Assembly (NCBI GenBank): GCA_963675565.2
Contig: CAXXYD010000002.1
Location: 1 to 64,000, forward strand
Length of the DNA: 64,000 nucleotides
Direction: 5' to 3'
Source: JARRKU01 sp963675565
GTDB taxonomy: Bacteria > Desulfobacterota > Desulfobacteria > Desulfobacterales > Desulfosarcinaceae
In this document: positions 46,094-54,880 of the stretch, piece by piece
Layout: every line of letters starts with the position of its first letter
Numbering within the stretch: the first letter of the stretch is position 1
The notes under the pieces: model-generated
Seen by the model: the letters and a program-made list of their open reading frames with translations, nothing else
The model's database searches: none
Told to the model about the DNA's origin: nothing
Made by a program: the position numbers and the translations under genes

Positions 46094-46942
46094 ATGGAGA
46101 TTAAGAAAATCGCAGTAATCGGCGCCGGTATTATGGGTAGCGGCGTTGCGCAGGTCAGCGCAGCAGCCGGTTACCGGGTTGCGGTCCAAGACATCAACGA
46201 AGGCATGTTGCAGAAAGCCAAAAGCGTCATTACGGCAAGCCTGAACAAATTCGTGGAAAAGGGCAGGCTTGAAAAGGAGAAAGCCGACGCAGTCCTGGCC
46301 AACATCCGGTTCACAACGGAGCTTGCTGAGGCCGCTGACAATTCCGACTTGATCATCGAGGCGGTGTTCGAGAACCTTGAAATCAAGCACGAACTTTTTA
46401 AAAAAATAGATGAATGCACCCCCCCTGATGCCATCCTGGCATCCAACACATCCGCCCTGCCCATCACCGAAATCGCCAGCGCCACGAAGCGCGGCGGGCA
46501 ATTTGTGGGTATCCATTTCATGAATCCGGTGCCGTTGATGAAAGGTGTGGAAGTGATCCGGGGCCAATTGACCTCCGATGAAATCTTCGAAACCGCCGTG
46601 CAGTTCGTGCGCTCCATCGGCAAAGAGCCAGTCGAGGTTGTCGACTACGCCGGCTTCATCGTTAGTCGCCTTTTGGATGTTCTCATGAACGAAGCGGTAA
46701 AAATGGTCCAAGAGGGCAACCGTCCCGAGGATATCGACAAGGCCATGGAACTCTGCGCAGGGCATCCCATGGGGCCTTGCCGTCTGCTGGACCTTGTCGG
46801 CGCCGAAATCGCCATGCACGGCATGGAAACCATGACCCGGGATTTCGGTGACCGTTACAAGCCGCACCCGCTTTTAAAAAAGCGCGTTCTGGCGGGCATG
46901 TTGGGCCGGAAATCCGGCAAGGGATTCTATACTTACGCTTAA
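46094..46942 (+). CDS. 3-hydroxyacyl-CoA (3-hydroxybutyryl-CoA) dehydrogenase
   Basis: This 282-residue protein has the NAD-binding GAGIMGSG motif at the N-terminus. The substrate site follows, with NTSALPITEIA and the catalytic His in VGIHFMNPVPLMKGVEVI, and then the C-terminal dimer domain (VDYAGFIVSRLLDVLMNEAV). It oxidises 3-hydroxyacyl-CoA to 3-oxoacyl-CoA. Its length is typical of the family. It lies in tight order after the hydratase. Confidence 0.94.
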   Translation: MEIKKIAVIGAGIMGSGVAQVSAAAGYRVAVQDINEGMLQKAKSVITASLNKFVEKGRLEKEKADAVLANIRFTTELAEAADNSDLIIEAVFENLEIKHELFKKIDECTPPDAILASNTSALPITEIASATKRGGQFVGIHFMNPVPLMKGVEVIRGQLTSDEIFETAVQFVRSIGKEPVEVVDYAGFIVSRLLDVLMNEAVKMVQEGNRPEDIDKAMELCAGHPMGPCRLLDLVGAEIAMHGMETMTRDFGDRYKPHPLLKKRVLAGMLGRKSGKGFYTYA

Positions 46943-46996
46943 CGCGGTTGGTCGGGGGGACGGCCCCGCGGCCATTCGAGTACCAGGGGAGTAATC

Positions 46997-47770
46997 ATGA
47001 CAGTTAACGCGTTGTTCAAGCTGGACGGAAAGGTGGTGTTGGTTTCCGGCGGAGGAGACGGTATCGGCCGGGCCATGGCCATGGGGCTGGCGGAAGCCGG
47101 CGCCAAGGTGGTGGTCTTCTCGCGGCGCATCGAGAAATGCGAGAAGGTGGCCCGAGAAATCGAAAGCCATGGCGGTCGTGCGCTGGCGTTTGCCTGTAAC
47201 ATACTCGACGGCACGGAAATTGAGACGGTGGTTGCCGAGACCTTGCGAGTGTTTGGTCAAATCGATATACTGGTCAACAATTCCGGGCGAACCTGGGGCG
47301 CAGCGCCCGAGGAAATCGCTTTCGAGGACTGGAAAAAGGTCGTCGAACTGAACCTGAACGCCACCTTCCGCTGCACTCAGATCGTCGGCCGGGAGATGAT
47401 CAAGCACCAGGGAGGCAAGATCATCAACATTTCCTCTTATTCCGGTTCCCAGGGAACGGACCCCGCATATCTGGACGCAATTCCCTACAACACGACCAAG
47501 GGGGCGCTGAACACGTTTACCCAGGATCTGGCCGTTAAATGGGCAAAATACAACATCACGGTCAATGCCATCGCACCAGGCTGGTTCCCGACTAAGATGA
47601 CCCAATGGACGTTCGACCATCACGGCGAGGCCATTCTGGCCAGAATTCCGCTCAAACGATACGGGGCGATGAAAGAAATTGCGGGTGCCGCCGTCTTTTT
47701 GGCGTCTCCGGCATCCAATTATATCACAGGCCAAATCATCGCCGTGGATGGTGGCCTGACCGCCTGGTAA
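46997..47770 (+). CDS. Short-chain dehydrogenase/reductase
   Basis: This 257-residue classical SDR has the cofactor motif SGGGDGIG, NNSG in the middle, the active-site Ser in ISSYSG, and Tyr/Lys in YNTTK. It oxidises or reduces a hydroxyl or keto group with NAD(P). A second SDR gene stood at the end of the same operon (51.4 kb), now broken. Presence of SDRs beside a hydroxyacyl-CoA dehydrogenase suggests a substrate with more than one hydroxyl or ring keto group. Confidence 0.92.
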   Translation: MTVNALFKLDGKVVLVSGGGDGIGRAMAMGLAEAGAKVVVFSRRIEKCEKVAREIESHGGRALAFACNILDGTEIETVVAETLRVFGQIDILVNNSGRTWGAAPEEIAFEDWKKVVELNLNATFRCTQIVGREMIKHQGGKIINISSYSGSQGTDPAYLDAIPYNTTKGALNTFTQDLAVKWAKYNITVNAIAPGWFPTKMTQWTFDHHGEAILARIPLKRYGAMKEIAGAAVFLASPASNYITGQIIAVDGGLTAW

Positions 47771-47810
47771 GCATCAACGATTAAAATCAATCTGACTTCG
47801 GAGAAAAGAG

Positions 47811-49601
47811 ATGACGGAAAGTGTTAGTGGAGGAGATTTTTTAGCACGGCTGGTCACGGCCGACGCGGTTTTCACACCCGAAGAATTCACCAAGGAGCAT
47901 AAGGCCATCGCCAAGACGGTAAAAGAATTCGTTACCGGCGAGATCCTGAACCGGGGCGACGAAATCGAGCATGTGGACAACGACCTGGGCCGCCTGCTGA
48001 TGCAAAAGGCCGGTGAGATCGGGTTGTTGGCGGCCGATATTCCAGAGGAATACGACGGCATGGCGCTGGACAAGATCAGTTCCCTCATCATCTCCGACAT
48101 GCTGGGGCAAAGTGCCGGTTCTTTTACCATTACGGAGTTGAACCATACCGGCATCGGAACCCTTCCGCTTGCTTTTTTCGGAACCAAGGCGCAAAAGCAG
48201 AAATATCTGCCGGGGCTTTCCTCTGGCCAGCTGATCGGCGCCTTTGGCCTGACCGAGCCGGATGCGGGCTCGGACGCGCTCAACGCACGCACCACGGCGG
48301 TCCTTTCAGAGGATGGGACCCATTACATAATCAACGGGTCCAAGTGTTTTATCACCAATGCCGGGTTTGCCGACCTGATTTTCACCTTCGCCAAGGTCGA
48401 TGGCAAGGCCTTCACGGCCTTTATCGTGGAGTTCGATACCGAGGGCGTTACCACGGATGCCGAGGAAGTCAAGATGGGCATGAAAGGCACCTCGACCCGC
48501 AGCGTCAATTTCAAAAACGTGTGCGTGCCCGTGGAAAACGTTCTCGGAGAAGTCGGACGGGGCCATGTGGTGGCCTTGAACGCCCTGAACATGGGGCGCT
48601 TTAAGGTCGGAGCAGTTTGTACGGGCAATGCCCGCGGCGTTCTCGCCGAAGCCGTCAAATACGCCAAACAGCGGCGGCAGTTCAATCAGCCCATCTGCGA
48701 ATTCGGCTTGATTAAAGAAAAAATCGGCGACATGGCCTCGCGGTTTTTTGCCGGCGAGAGCATGATGTACCGTACCGCCGGTATGATCGACAGCAAAATC
48801 AAGGATTCCGGTGATGTGGCCGCCGCGGACGTGGGTCGGGTGACGGCCGGTGCCTTGGAGGAATATCTGATCGAATGTTCCATCATGAAAATTTTCGGCT
48901 CTGAGCTTCAGGGGTTCGTGGCCGATCAATCCGTCCAGATATTCGGCGGTTATGGCTATATCTACGAAAACCCGGCGGAGCTCGCCTATCGCAACGGTCG
49001 CATCAACCGCATTTGGGAAGGCACCAACGAAATCAACCGCACCACAATTGCCGGAACGCTGCTCAAACGAATCGCAAAGGGCAGATTGAGTCTTGACCTC
49101 GATCCGGCAGCCGCCGCAGAAGATCTTTCGCACCTGGAGCCGATTGCTGTAAATGCTGCCGACTCTTTAGAGAACCAGAAAGCCATGCTTGCTGCAGGCA
49201 AAGCCGTCACGCGATATGTGATCGCCATCGCCAACCAGCGGTTAAACGGCGACCTGACCGCTCACCAGGAAATCGCCGGAATTATCAGCGACATGGTGAT
49301 CGCAGTTTTCGCCACGGAAAGCGCTTTGCTCCGGGCGGAGAAAATGCTGACGGCCAAAAAACGAACCAGTGCCGACATCGCCATAATGATGTCCAAGGTG
49401 CTATCCGTGAGACTTTACGATCGATTGCGTTCACTGGTGTCGCGGGTCATGCCGGCCGTAATGGATGCCGATACTTGGCTCGAACAGCGGTCGCAGATTG
49501 ATCGGGTCCTGTCCCTGCCGGCCATCGACACCATCTCCCTGAATCGTGAAATCGCCGACATCTGCATCAAAAAGAACGGGGTATCCATAAAAATCGTATA
49601 G
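47811..49601 (+). CDS. Acyl-CoA dehydrogenase with C-terminal extension
   Basis: This 596-residue protein is longer than the usual 380 residues because of a C-terminal domain like that of VLCAD/ACAD9-type enzymes. The FAD and substrate motifs FGLTEPDAGSDALNART, NGSKCFITNAGFADL and QIFGGYGYI are present, and the catalytic Glu lies in RIWEGTNEINR. It introduces the 2,3 double bond into an acyl-CoA and passes electrons to ETF. It lies 40 nt after the SDR. Confidence 0.93.
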   Translation: MTESVSGGDFLARLVTADAVFTPEEFTKEHKAIAKTVKEFVTGEILNRGDEIEHVDNDLGRLLMQKAGEIGLLAADIPEEYDGMALDKISSLIISDMLGQSAGSFTITELNHTGIGTLPLAFFGTKAQKQKYLPGLSSGQLIGAFGLTEPDAGSDALNARTTAVLSEDGTHYIINGSKCFITNAGFADLIFTFAKVDGKAFTAFIVEFDTEGVTTDAEEVKMGMKGTSTRSVNFKNVCVPVENVLGEVGRGHVVALNALNMGRFKVGAVCTGNARGVLAEAVKYAKQRRQFNQPICEFGLIKEKIGDMASRFFAGESMMYRTAGMIDSKIKDSGDVAAADVGRVTAGALEEYLIECSIMKIFGSELQGFVADQSVQIFGGYGYIYENPAELAYRNGRINRIWEGTNEINRTTIAGTLLKRIAKGRLSLDLDPAAAAEDLSHLEPIAVNAADSLENQKAMLAAGKAVTRYVIAIANQRLNGDLTAHQEIAGIISDMVIAVFATESALLRAEKMLTAKKRTSADIAIMMSKVLSVRLYDRLRSLVSRVMPAVMDADTWLEQRSQIDRVLSLPAIDTISLNREIADICIKKNGVSIKIV

Positions 49602-49626
49602 CGGAAAAGAAGGAGAGACACCCTAA

Positions 49627-50529
49627 ATGACGAATAAGATTGTAAGTCTCAAAGAGGCCGTGGAACAGATTCCCGATGGGGCCTCCATTGGTCTTCCCGG
49701 TTTTTCAATAGCTCGCAATGCGGTGGCCTTCGCCCACGAGATGATCCGCCAGGGGAAAAAGCACCTCACCCTTTCCTCCTGCGCCGCGGGAATCGATGCC
49801 GAACTCATGGTGGCGGCAGGCGCCGTCGATCATTTCATATACAGTGCCGGCACGTTGGATAAATACGGACTCGTGTACACCATCAACCGGCATATCGACC
49901 AGGGCAAACTGACGACCGAGGAGCACAGCATGCTGTCCATGGAGTTGTGCTACCTGGCCGGATCCATCGGCATATCGTACATCCCGTGCAACTCCCTGTT
50001 GGGTACCGATGTATTGAAAAAGTTACTGGAAGTGGCCCCCGACAAGGTGAAGGAAAGTCGCTGCCCCTTCACGGGAGAAAAGCAGGTTCTGCTGAGGGCG
50101 CTGCAACCCGACATCGGTGTGGTCGTAGCCAACTATGCCGACGCGGAAGGCAACACCGTTGTTGAGGGGCCGTACTGGAACATCAAGGAAATGGCCCACG
50201 CGTCCAAGAAAATACTGGTCATCGCCGAGCAGATCGTCCCGGAGTCCTTCATTATCCAAAGGCCCGAAATGACCATGATCGCCGGTGTGCTTGTGGATAT
50301 GATCGTCGAGTTGCCCTGGTCCGCATACCCCACTTCGGTATACCGCCGCTATGACTACGACGACAAACACCTGAGAATGTATACCCAGGCAAACCGCGAC
50401 GAACAGAAGATAAAGGACTATCTGGATGAGTATGTCTACGGCGTCACGGATCACTTCGAATTCCTCGAAAAATCTATTGGATACAAGGCGCTGATGGAAC
50501 AAATGGCAGGCCCGCACAAAGGGTATTGA
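49627..50529 (+). CDS. CoA-transferase family, subunit A (GctA/IpdA-like)
   Basis: This 300-residue family I CoA-transferase alpha subunit has the glycine-rich N-terminus GASIGLPGFSIARNAVAFA, then LTLSSCAAGIDAEL and VVANYADAEGNTVVEGPYW. Relatives are glutaconate CoA-transferase A and the steroid-ring hydrolase subunit IpdA. The sequence alone does not decide between CoA transfer and ring opening. It is translated just ahead of subunit B. Confidence 0.88.
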   Translation: MTNKIVSLKEAVEQIPDGASIGLPGFSIARNAVAFAHEMIRQGKKHLTLSSCAAGIDAELMVAAGAVDHFIYSAGTLDKYGLVYTINRHIDQGKLTTEEHSMLSMELCYLAGSIGISYIPCNSLLGTDVLKKLLEVAPDKVKESRCPFTGEKQVLLRALQPDIGVVVANYADAEGNTVVEGPYWNIKEMAHASKKILVIAEQIVPESFIIQRPEMTMIAGVLVDMIVELPWSAYPTSVYRRYDYDDKHLRMYTQANRDEQKIKDYLDEYVYGVTDHFEFLEKSIGYKALMEQMAGPHKGY

Positions 50530-50556
50530 GATAAAACAAGAAAGGATAATTTTCAC

Positions 50557-51312
50557 ATGTCCGATTTTAGGCTTTCCGAAATGATGGTTGTCTGCGCATC
50601 CCGGGAATTCAAGGACAACACCTGCACGTTGATCGGAATTGGTCTTCCCTATGTTGCGGGAGTCCTGGCCAAGATGACCCACGCACCCAATCTTACGGTG
50701 ATTACGGAACTCGGCGCCATTGCATCGAATCCCGTAGATCATGCAATTGGCATCGCCGATCCGCGCTCCTGGTATCAGGCCAAGAAATTCGGAGGATTTC
50801 TGGATACAATGGGCATGATTCTGCACCGTGGCCGCTGCCATGTCGGCCTGTTGGGAACCCTGTGTATCGACGCTTACGGCAACATCAATACCACTGAGGT
50901 CCTGGTCAATGGAAAGCCCAGGCACATGGCCGGCAGCGGCGGGGCCAACGACATCGCCTCGCGAGCCCAGCAGGTCATGGTGATCACGCGCCATGAGAAA
51001 AGAAAACTGCAGGAAACCAATCATTTCCTGACGAGCCCCGGCTTTCTGCAGGGAGGCAATTCCAGGGAGAAAGCCGGTTTGAGCGGCGACGGGGTAACGA
51101 GGGTGATTACCGACAAGGCCGTTTTCGAGCCTCACCCGGAAACAAAACGCCTCCGGCTGAGAAGCATCCATCCGGGAATTCCCAGGGAGGAGATTGTAAA
51201 CGAGACCGGATTCAAGGTGGAGGTGGAAGGTGTTCCGTTTACCGAGCCCCCAACCCCCGAGCAGATCCGCCTAATTCGTGAGGTTATCGATCCGCAGCGA
51301 TTGTATACATAA
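50557..51312 (+). CDS. CoA-transferase family, subunit B (GctB/IpdB-like)
   Basis: This 251-residue partner of subunit A contains a candidate nucleophile Glu in LTVITELGAIAS, and DPRSWYQAKKFGGFLDTMGM, AGSGGANDIAS and NETGFKVEV. It belongs to the GctB/IpdB branch rather than the AtoA branch. With subunit A it would activate the incoming acid with CoA or open a ring, starting or feeding the beta-oxidation genes upstream. Confidence 0.88.
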   Translation: MSDFRLSEMMVVCASREFKDNTCTLIGIGLPYVAGVLAKMTHAPNLTVITELGAIASNPVDHAIGIADPRSWYQAKKFGGFLDTMGMILHRGRCHVGLLGTLCIDAYGNINTTEVLVNGKPRHMAGSGGANDIASRAQQVMVITRHEKRKLQETNHFLTSPGFLQGGNSREKAGLSGDGVTRVITDKAVFEPHPETKRLRLRSIHPGIPREEIVNETGFKVEVEGVPFTEPPTPEQIRLIREVIDPQRLYT

Positions 51313-51555
51313 AGCTCGCCTTTTCCTCATGGATGTTATGGAGATGAAGTTTCTGCTAAGGATCATTGAAGTTCCATTTAAAATCCATTTCCCCAAAAAA
51401 GAGGTGAACAGTGCTTGAAATAAAGAATTCGGTGGCCGTGATAACTGGCGGCGCCAGCGGTATTGGATTCTCGGTCGCCAAATATTGGGTAGCCCATGGA
51501 GGCAAGGCGGTAATAGCCGATGTGGCTGAAGATGTTTTGAAAAGAGCCGAAACCG

Positions 51556-52016
51556 GAGTAAAAAGCCTGACCCAAAGGGCCAGGCTTTGAAAAATCCCCC
51601 CATAGGGGGGACAAGGCCCTACCCTCAAGGGGGCAGGGCTTTTGAGCCTTGCCGCCATTGAGTCTTATTCGTCCAGCTTTAGCTGTTCTTGCTGCTTTTC
51701 CCTGTTCTCTTGATACCGCACATACCTGCGGATCATCTCTGCCTCCAGGCCAACTGTGTCTACACAATACCCTTTGGCCCAAAAATGGTTGCCCCAGCAT
51801 GGCTTCTTACGCAACTGCCGAAACTGCCTGAACACTTTCATCGCCGTCTGGCCTTTTACCCGGCCCATCAACTCTGATATCGATACCTTCGGCGGTACCA
51901 ACACCAGCAAATGCACAGCAGGGGCCGGCCTTTCAGGCTATTCCCATCCGGGACCGGCGCAGCCAGTCCTACTTGACCACGCCCATAGGGCGTGGGTTTC
52001 TGCTTCGCACTTAAAG
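51556..52016 (-). mobile_element. IS200/IS605-type remnant with end hairpins
   Basis: A truncated tnpA is flanked by hairpins like those at IS200/IS605 ends: 51562-51588 (AAAGCCTG/CAGGCTTT) and 51977-51995 (CCACGCCC/GGGCGTGG). No inverted terminal repeats are expected in this group. It is inserted in the SDR gene. Confidence 0.7.
51665..51916 (-). pseudogene. tnpA: IS200-type TnpA transposase, N-terminus missing
   Basis: The 83-residue frame reads MHLLVLVPPKVSISELMGRV, QTAMKVFRQFRQLR, HFWAKGYCVDTVGL and MIRRYVRYQE. This is the second half of a Y1 HuH transposase of about 140 residues and includes the candidate active-site Tyr region. The start of the HuH motif and everything before it are absent. 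Confidence 0.8.
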
Positions 52017-52439
52017 TGATCACGGCTGAGTTCTTCCGCCGAGGCCTGGCAAATAAAATCCGGTGTGTCGCCGTCGCCCCGGGTTATGTCGATACCGCAA
52101 TGGTAAAAGGGATGAATCAGAAGGCGCTGGAATCAATTACCGCTCAGGTACCGATCGGCCGTTTGATCGAACCAGAGGAAGTTGCCGCTTTTGTTGGCGA
52201 CATTTATTGCAACGAAGCCTTGGCCGCGGAGGTTTTCTTTATCCATGGCGGGTTGCGTCTGGGATCGAAGGGATAGGCCAACCCGGTATCTCACTGCACA
52301 GCAGAAATCAACGAACAATCCAGGCATAATCGTTGAAAACCATTGAAGCCTCAATGAAACCTGCCCGCATGCAATGGGGTGTATTTTTCGACCGGCCAGC
52401 ACATGGGATGGGGCAACAGATGGCTTCCGCTTAAAAAGT

Positions 52440-52466
52440 GAGGCCACCCGCATAGCAGGTGGCCTC
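52440..52466. repeat. Perfect 9-bp hairpin downstream of the catabolic operon
   Basis: GAGGCCACC and GGTGGCCTC surround a 9-nt loop. No T run follows on either strand, so it is not a classic intrinsic terminator. It lies in a gene-free stretch (52277-52693) where nothing else is recognised. Confidence 0.5.
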
Positions 52467-52693
52467 AAGGAGCGCCCCGATGGGAGCTGTGATGTGGGTT
52501 TGGAAAGCCCCGATTGGACTTCATGTTATTCTAAATCGAACTCTCTTCGTTATTGCATAAAAGGCCACAACAATTGAAGTAATAACCTCAGCGGCAGTTT
52601 GGCATTGAACCTTTAAATACTCCTAAAGAGCTTCCTTTTATAGAAAATTACATAAAAACCATTTTCTCAATGTATGTTTTGTAACACATGATG

Positions 52694-54055
52694 CTAAAAG
52701 CGGAAATTGAACTGCGTGCTTACTACCAGCGCATTGTCTTCGTTTTCACCCGAATCCGTCTCCGGCATCCAATAAGACAATCCAGCCGAAATTGAAATAT
52801 TCTTAGTAGCCTGATACTTGGCTCCAAAGTTAAGAAGCATAAGCTTTTCAAGATCCACATCGCCACCGTCCAGATCGGTTTTATCAGTATCTTCAGGTGT
52901 GAGGCTTGTTATAGCAGCAGTAACTTTAAGCTTTTCAAACACATTATAGTCACCATACAGCGTACCGCCAACTACTCCTGCGCCTTGGCTTGTTGGGTCG
53001 AAAATCGATTTAAGAAAAGAAGCCGGGCTTGATGCTGTATTTGACATCACACCAATAATCTCCGGGATGTCTCTCTCATAATCTTTTCCCATTCCAAAAA
53101 AGAAGCTGGGATTCGGATCAGCCAATTGTATGCTAGTAAGCTGAGCTTCATCGTCATCGGCTGCTTGAGCATAATACAAACGGGCACCAAAGGATAATTC
53201 CTTCATTCGGTATTTTGCATCCAGCACTAATTGCGTACCCATATAATCAGTGTCTGTGTTTTCATTTGACCCACCGAAATACGTACCTTCCGCATCAACA
53301 ACAACCGGTCCTAAAATAGAATGTATGCCAACACCGAATCCACGCCTAACTATCGTATCATCTCCAGCACCGTCTCCATCTGCATCATTTAACTCAGCAA
53401 AATATAAACAATACCAGGATTTATTGTGTTTATACATCAGCTGCGCGCCATACAGATCTTCATCCCCTCCTCTGTCTCCATAATCAGGAAGCTGGATTGG
53501 AGTCAGTTTGTCATTGTCATCTCTTTTTCCATAATGCAGGGTTAAATTGACTGGCTCAATCATCTTTAAATTTATGGTTGCTCCAGTCACTCTTGGAAGA
53601 AATACCCAGGTGTGCGCAAATGCAATCATTTGCAGACCGAGGTCTAAGGTGTATTGCTCTTTGTCTGCCCTGAAATAAAGCTGATCGAATTGCCACTCTA
53701 TATCTTCGGAAGGTCTATTGGCCTCACCATCATCATTATAATTATAGCCGTACACACCTTCAGACACATCAGTCCTGAAGTTGATACTGTAGTTTTTGAC
53801 TGGCTCATATTTTACCCATATTCGCAACCTTTGATCGAAATACTGTTCATCATCGCTACGGTCATCATTGAAATCTCTTATATTATTTATATCATAACCC
53901 CTTACCCGGTATACCGCTGAAAAATGAATCGTTGATAGTATCTTTTGGATATCCTCCAAACTACTATCCGTACTCGCCGTTTCTTCAGCTTCCACAGCGG
54001 ATGTGAATCCAAAAATAAGCAATACAACACACAGCTCAATAACAAATCTCTTCAT
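52694..54055 (-). CDS. Outer-membrane porin-like beta-barrel
   Basis: This 453-residue protein has a signal peptide ending at AVEAEE, an N-terminal helical stretch (SLEDIQKILSTI), and then many short Tyr-rich strands with Asp-rich turns. It ends with VVSTQFNFRF, a C-terminal Phe signature for outer-membrane assembly. It probably admits small anionic substrates. The gene is AT-rich relative to the catabolic operon. A near-copy of the ATTTAATTAAAT palindrome lies 13-24 nt before the ATG, between it and the promoter, suggesting control by the same GntR protein. Confidence 0.8.
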   Translation of the reverse strand: MKRFVIELCVVLLIFGFTSAVEAEETASTDSSLEDIQKILSTIHFSAVYRVRGYDINNIRDFNDDRSDDEQYFDQRLRIWVKYEPVKNYSINFRTDVSEGVYGYNYNDDGEANRPSEDIEWQFDQLYFRADKEQYTLDLGLQMIAFAHTWVFLPRVTGATINLKMIEPVNLTLHYGKRDDNDKLTPIQLPDYGDRGGDEDLYGAQLMYKHNKSWYCLYFAELNDADGDGAGDDTIVRRGFGVGIHSILGPVVVDAEGTYFGGSNENTDTDYMGTQLVLDAKYRMKELSFGARLYYAQAADDDEAQLTSIQLADPNPSFFFGMGKDYERDIPEIIGVMSNTASSPASFLKSIFDPTSQGAGVVGGTLYGDYNVFEKLKVTAAITSLTPEDTDKTDLDGGDVDLEKLMLLNFGAKYQATKNISISAGLSYWMPETDSGENEDNALVVSTQFNFRF

Positions 54056-54067
54056 ATGTACCCCCCT

Positions 54068-54079
54068 TTTTAATTAAAT
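54068..54079. promoter_or_regulatory. Near-match (11/12) to the ATTTAATTAAAT operator before the porin
   Basis: TTTTAATTAAAT, followed downstream in the minus-strand sense by the GGGGGG ribosome-site region and the porin ATG. It may be a fourth member of the regulon. The match could be chance in AT-rich DNA. Confidence 0.35.
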
Positions 54080-54880
54080 GAATAAGTGCCGCTGAGGCTA
54101 TTAAACATGATTACAGTATGTTATTTCAAATAAAGGCAGACAGAATTTTAGGACACATCTATCCTCTACAGCATCATGCCTGTTTGCTGTATCTGTTAAA
54201 TCTAAGTTATAGTGATTTGATAAAGAAGATAGCCGTTTTCAGTTACTTCATATTCTCGCTATCCGTAAAGTTGAAGTAATAACCATTTTATTTATAAGTA
54301 GGAGGAAAATAAAAATGTCACCTACAGTATTTTAAACAGCCATCTGTGAATGCGCGGCAACTTGTTGGGCTATTAACATAGATTTATTGTTAACATTGTG
54401 CGTGGCGTCCAGTTGATGTGAAACACATACTCACCCATGGCAACGATTCAGCATAACTCGTGCGAAAAGTACTACTTATACTTACGAATTACCGCAGTCG
54501 GGCAACCGGCAATATGCCCGCCGTATGTTCCGCTTTGATGAATAGCTTACGACAGGTCGACAATAAGCTGCGGATTCGATAAAGCATAATCGAATTCGTT
54601 AGCTACGGCACTTCCCGCAATCGACGTGGTAGTATAAAGTACTATCATCACATGGGCGTAGCAATAACGAGGCGTTTATATCTCAAACGTCTTCTACTTG
54701 ACGCTTAAGCACCCCATTCATCGAGAAAAATACGACTGCTCAGCATCAAGCCATTTTTATTTTTTGCCCAAAAAAACCTTTAAGATCTTATCAAATATCT
54801 TCGCTGGATAGCGACTTTATAGAAACTAATTTCACCCTGAATTCTCTATACAGCTCTTATTTCTTGATAGAGGAACAACT
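54080..54880. other. 800-bp gene-free region
   Basis: No convincing gene is present. The stretch contains AGTACT-centred palindromic bits near 54460 and 54635 and otherwise looks like untranscribed or decayed sequence between the porin promoter and the 3' end of the aldehyde oxidoreductase gene. Confidence 0.35.

Larger units (their letters stand above)
51411..52276 (+). pseudogene. SDR gene disrupted by an IS200-like remnant
   Basis: The N-terminal piece (from GTG at 51411: EIKNSVAVITGGASGIGFS, KAVIADVAEDVLKRAE) is followed by about 470 bp of IS200-like sequence. The C-terminal piece then reads VITAEFFRRGLANKIRCVAV, APGYVDTAMVKGM and FIHGGLRLGSKG. Roughly 100 central residues, including the Ser-Tyr-Lys site, are missing, so deletion accompanied or followed insertion. 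It was the last gene of the catabolic operon. Confidence 0.8.

Noticed and set aside
50023..51171. 382-codon minus-strand frame opposite the CoA-transferase genes
   Set aside because: Both CoA-transferase subunits on the plus strand are clear family members with good ribosome sites, so the opposite frame is a shadow.
52440..52466. Hairpin as CRISPR repeat or intrinsic terminator
   Set aside because: It occurs once, with no spacer array and no T run; no CRISPR array was seen anywhere in the window.
54400..54680. AGTACT-type palindromes as an origin or attachment site
   Set aside because: They are short and imperfect, with no DnaA boxes, recombinase gene or direct repeats nearby.
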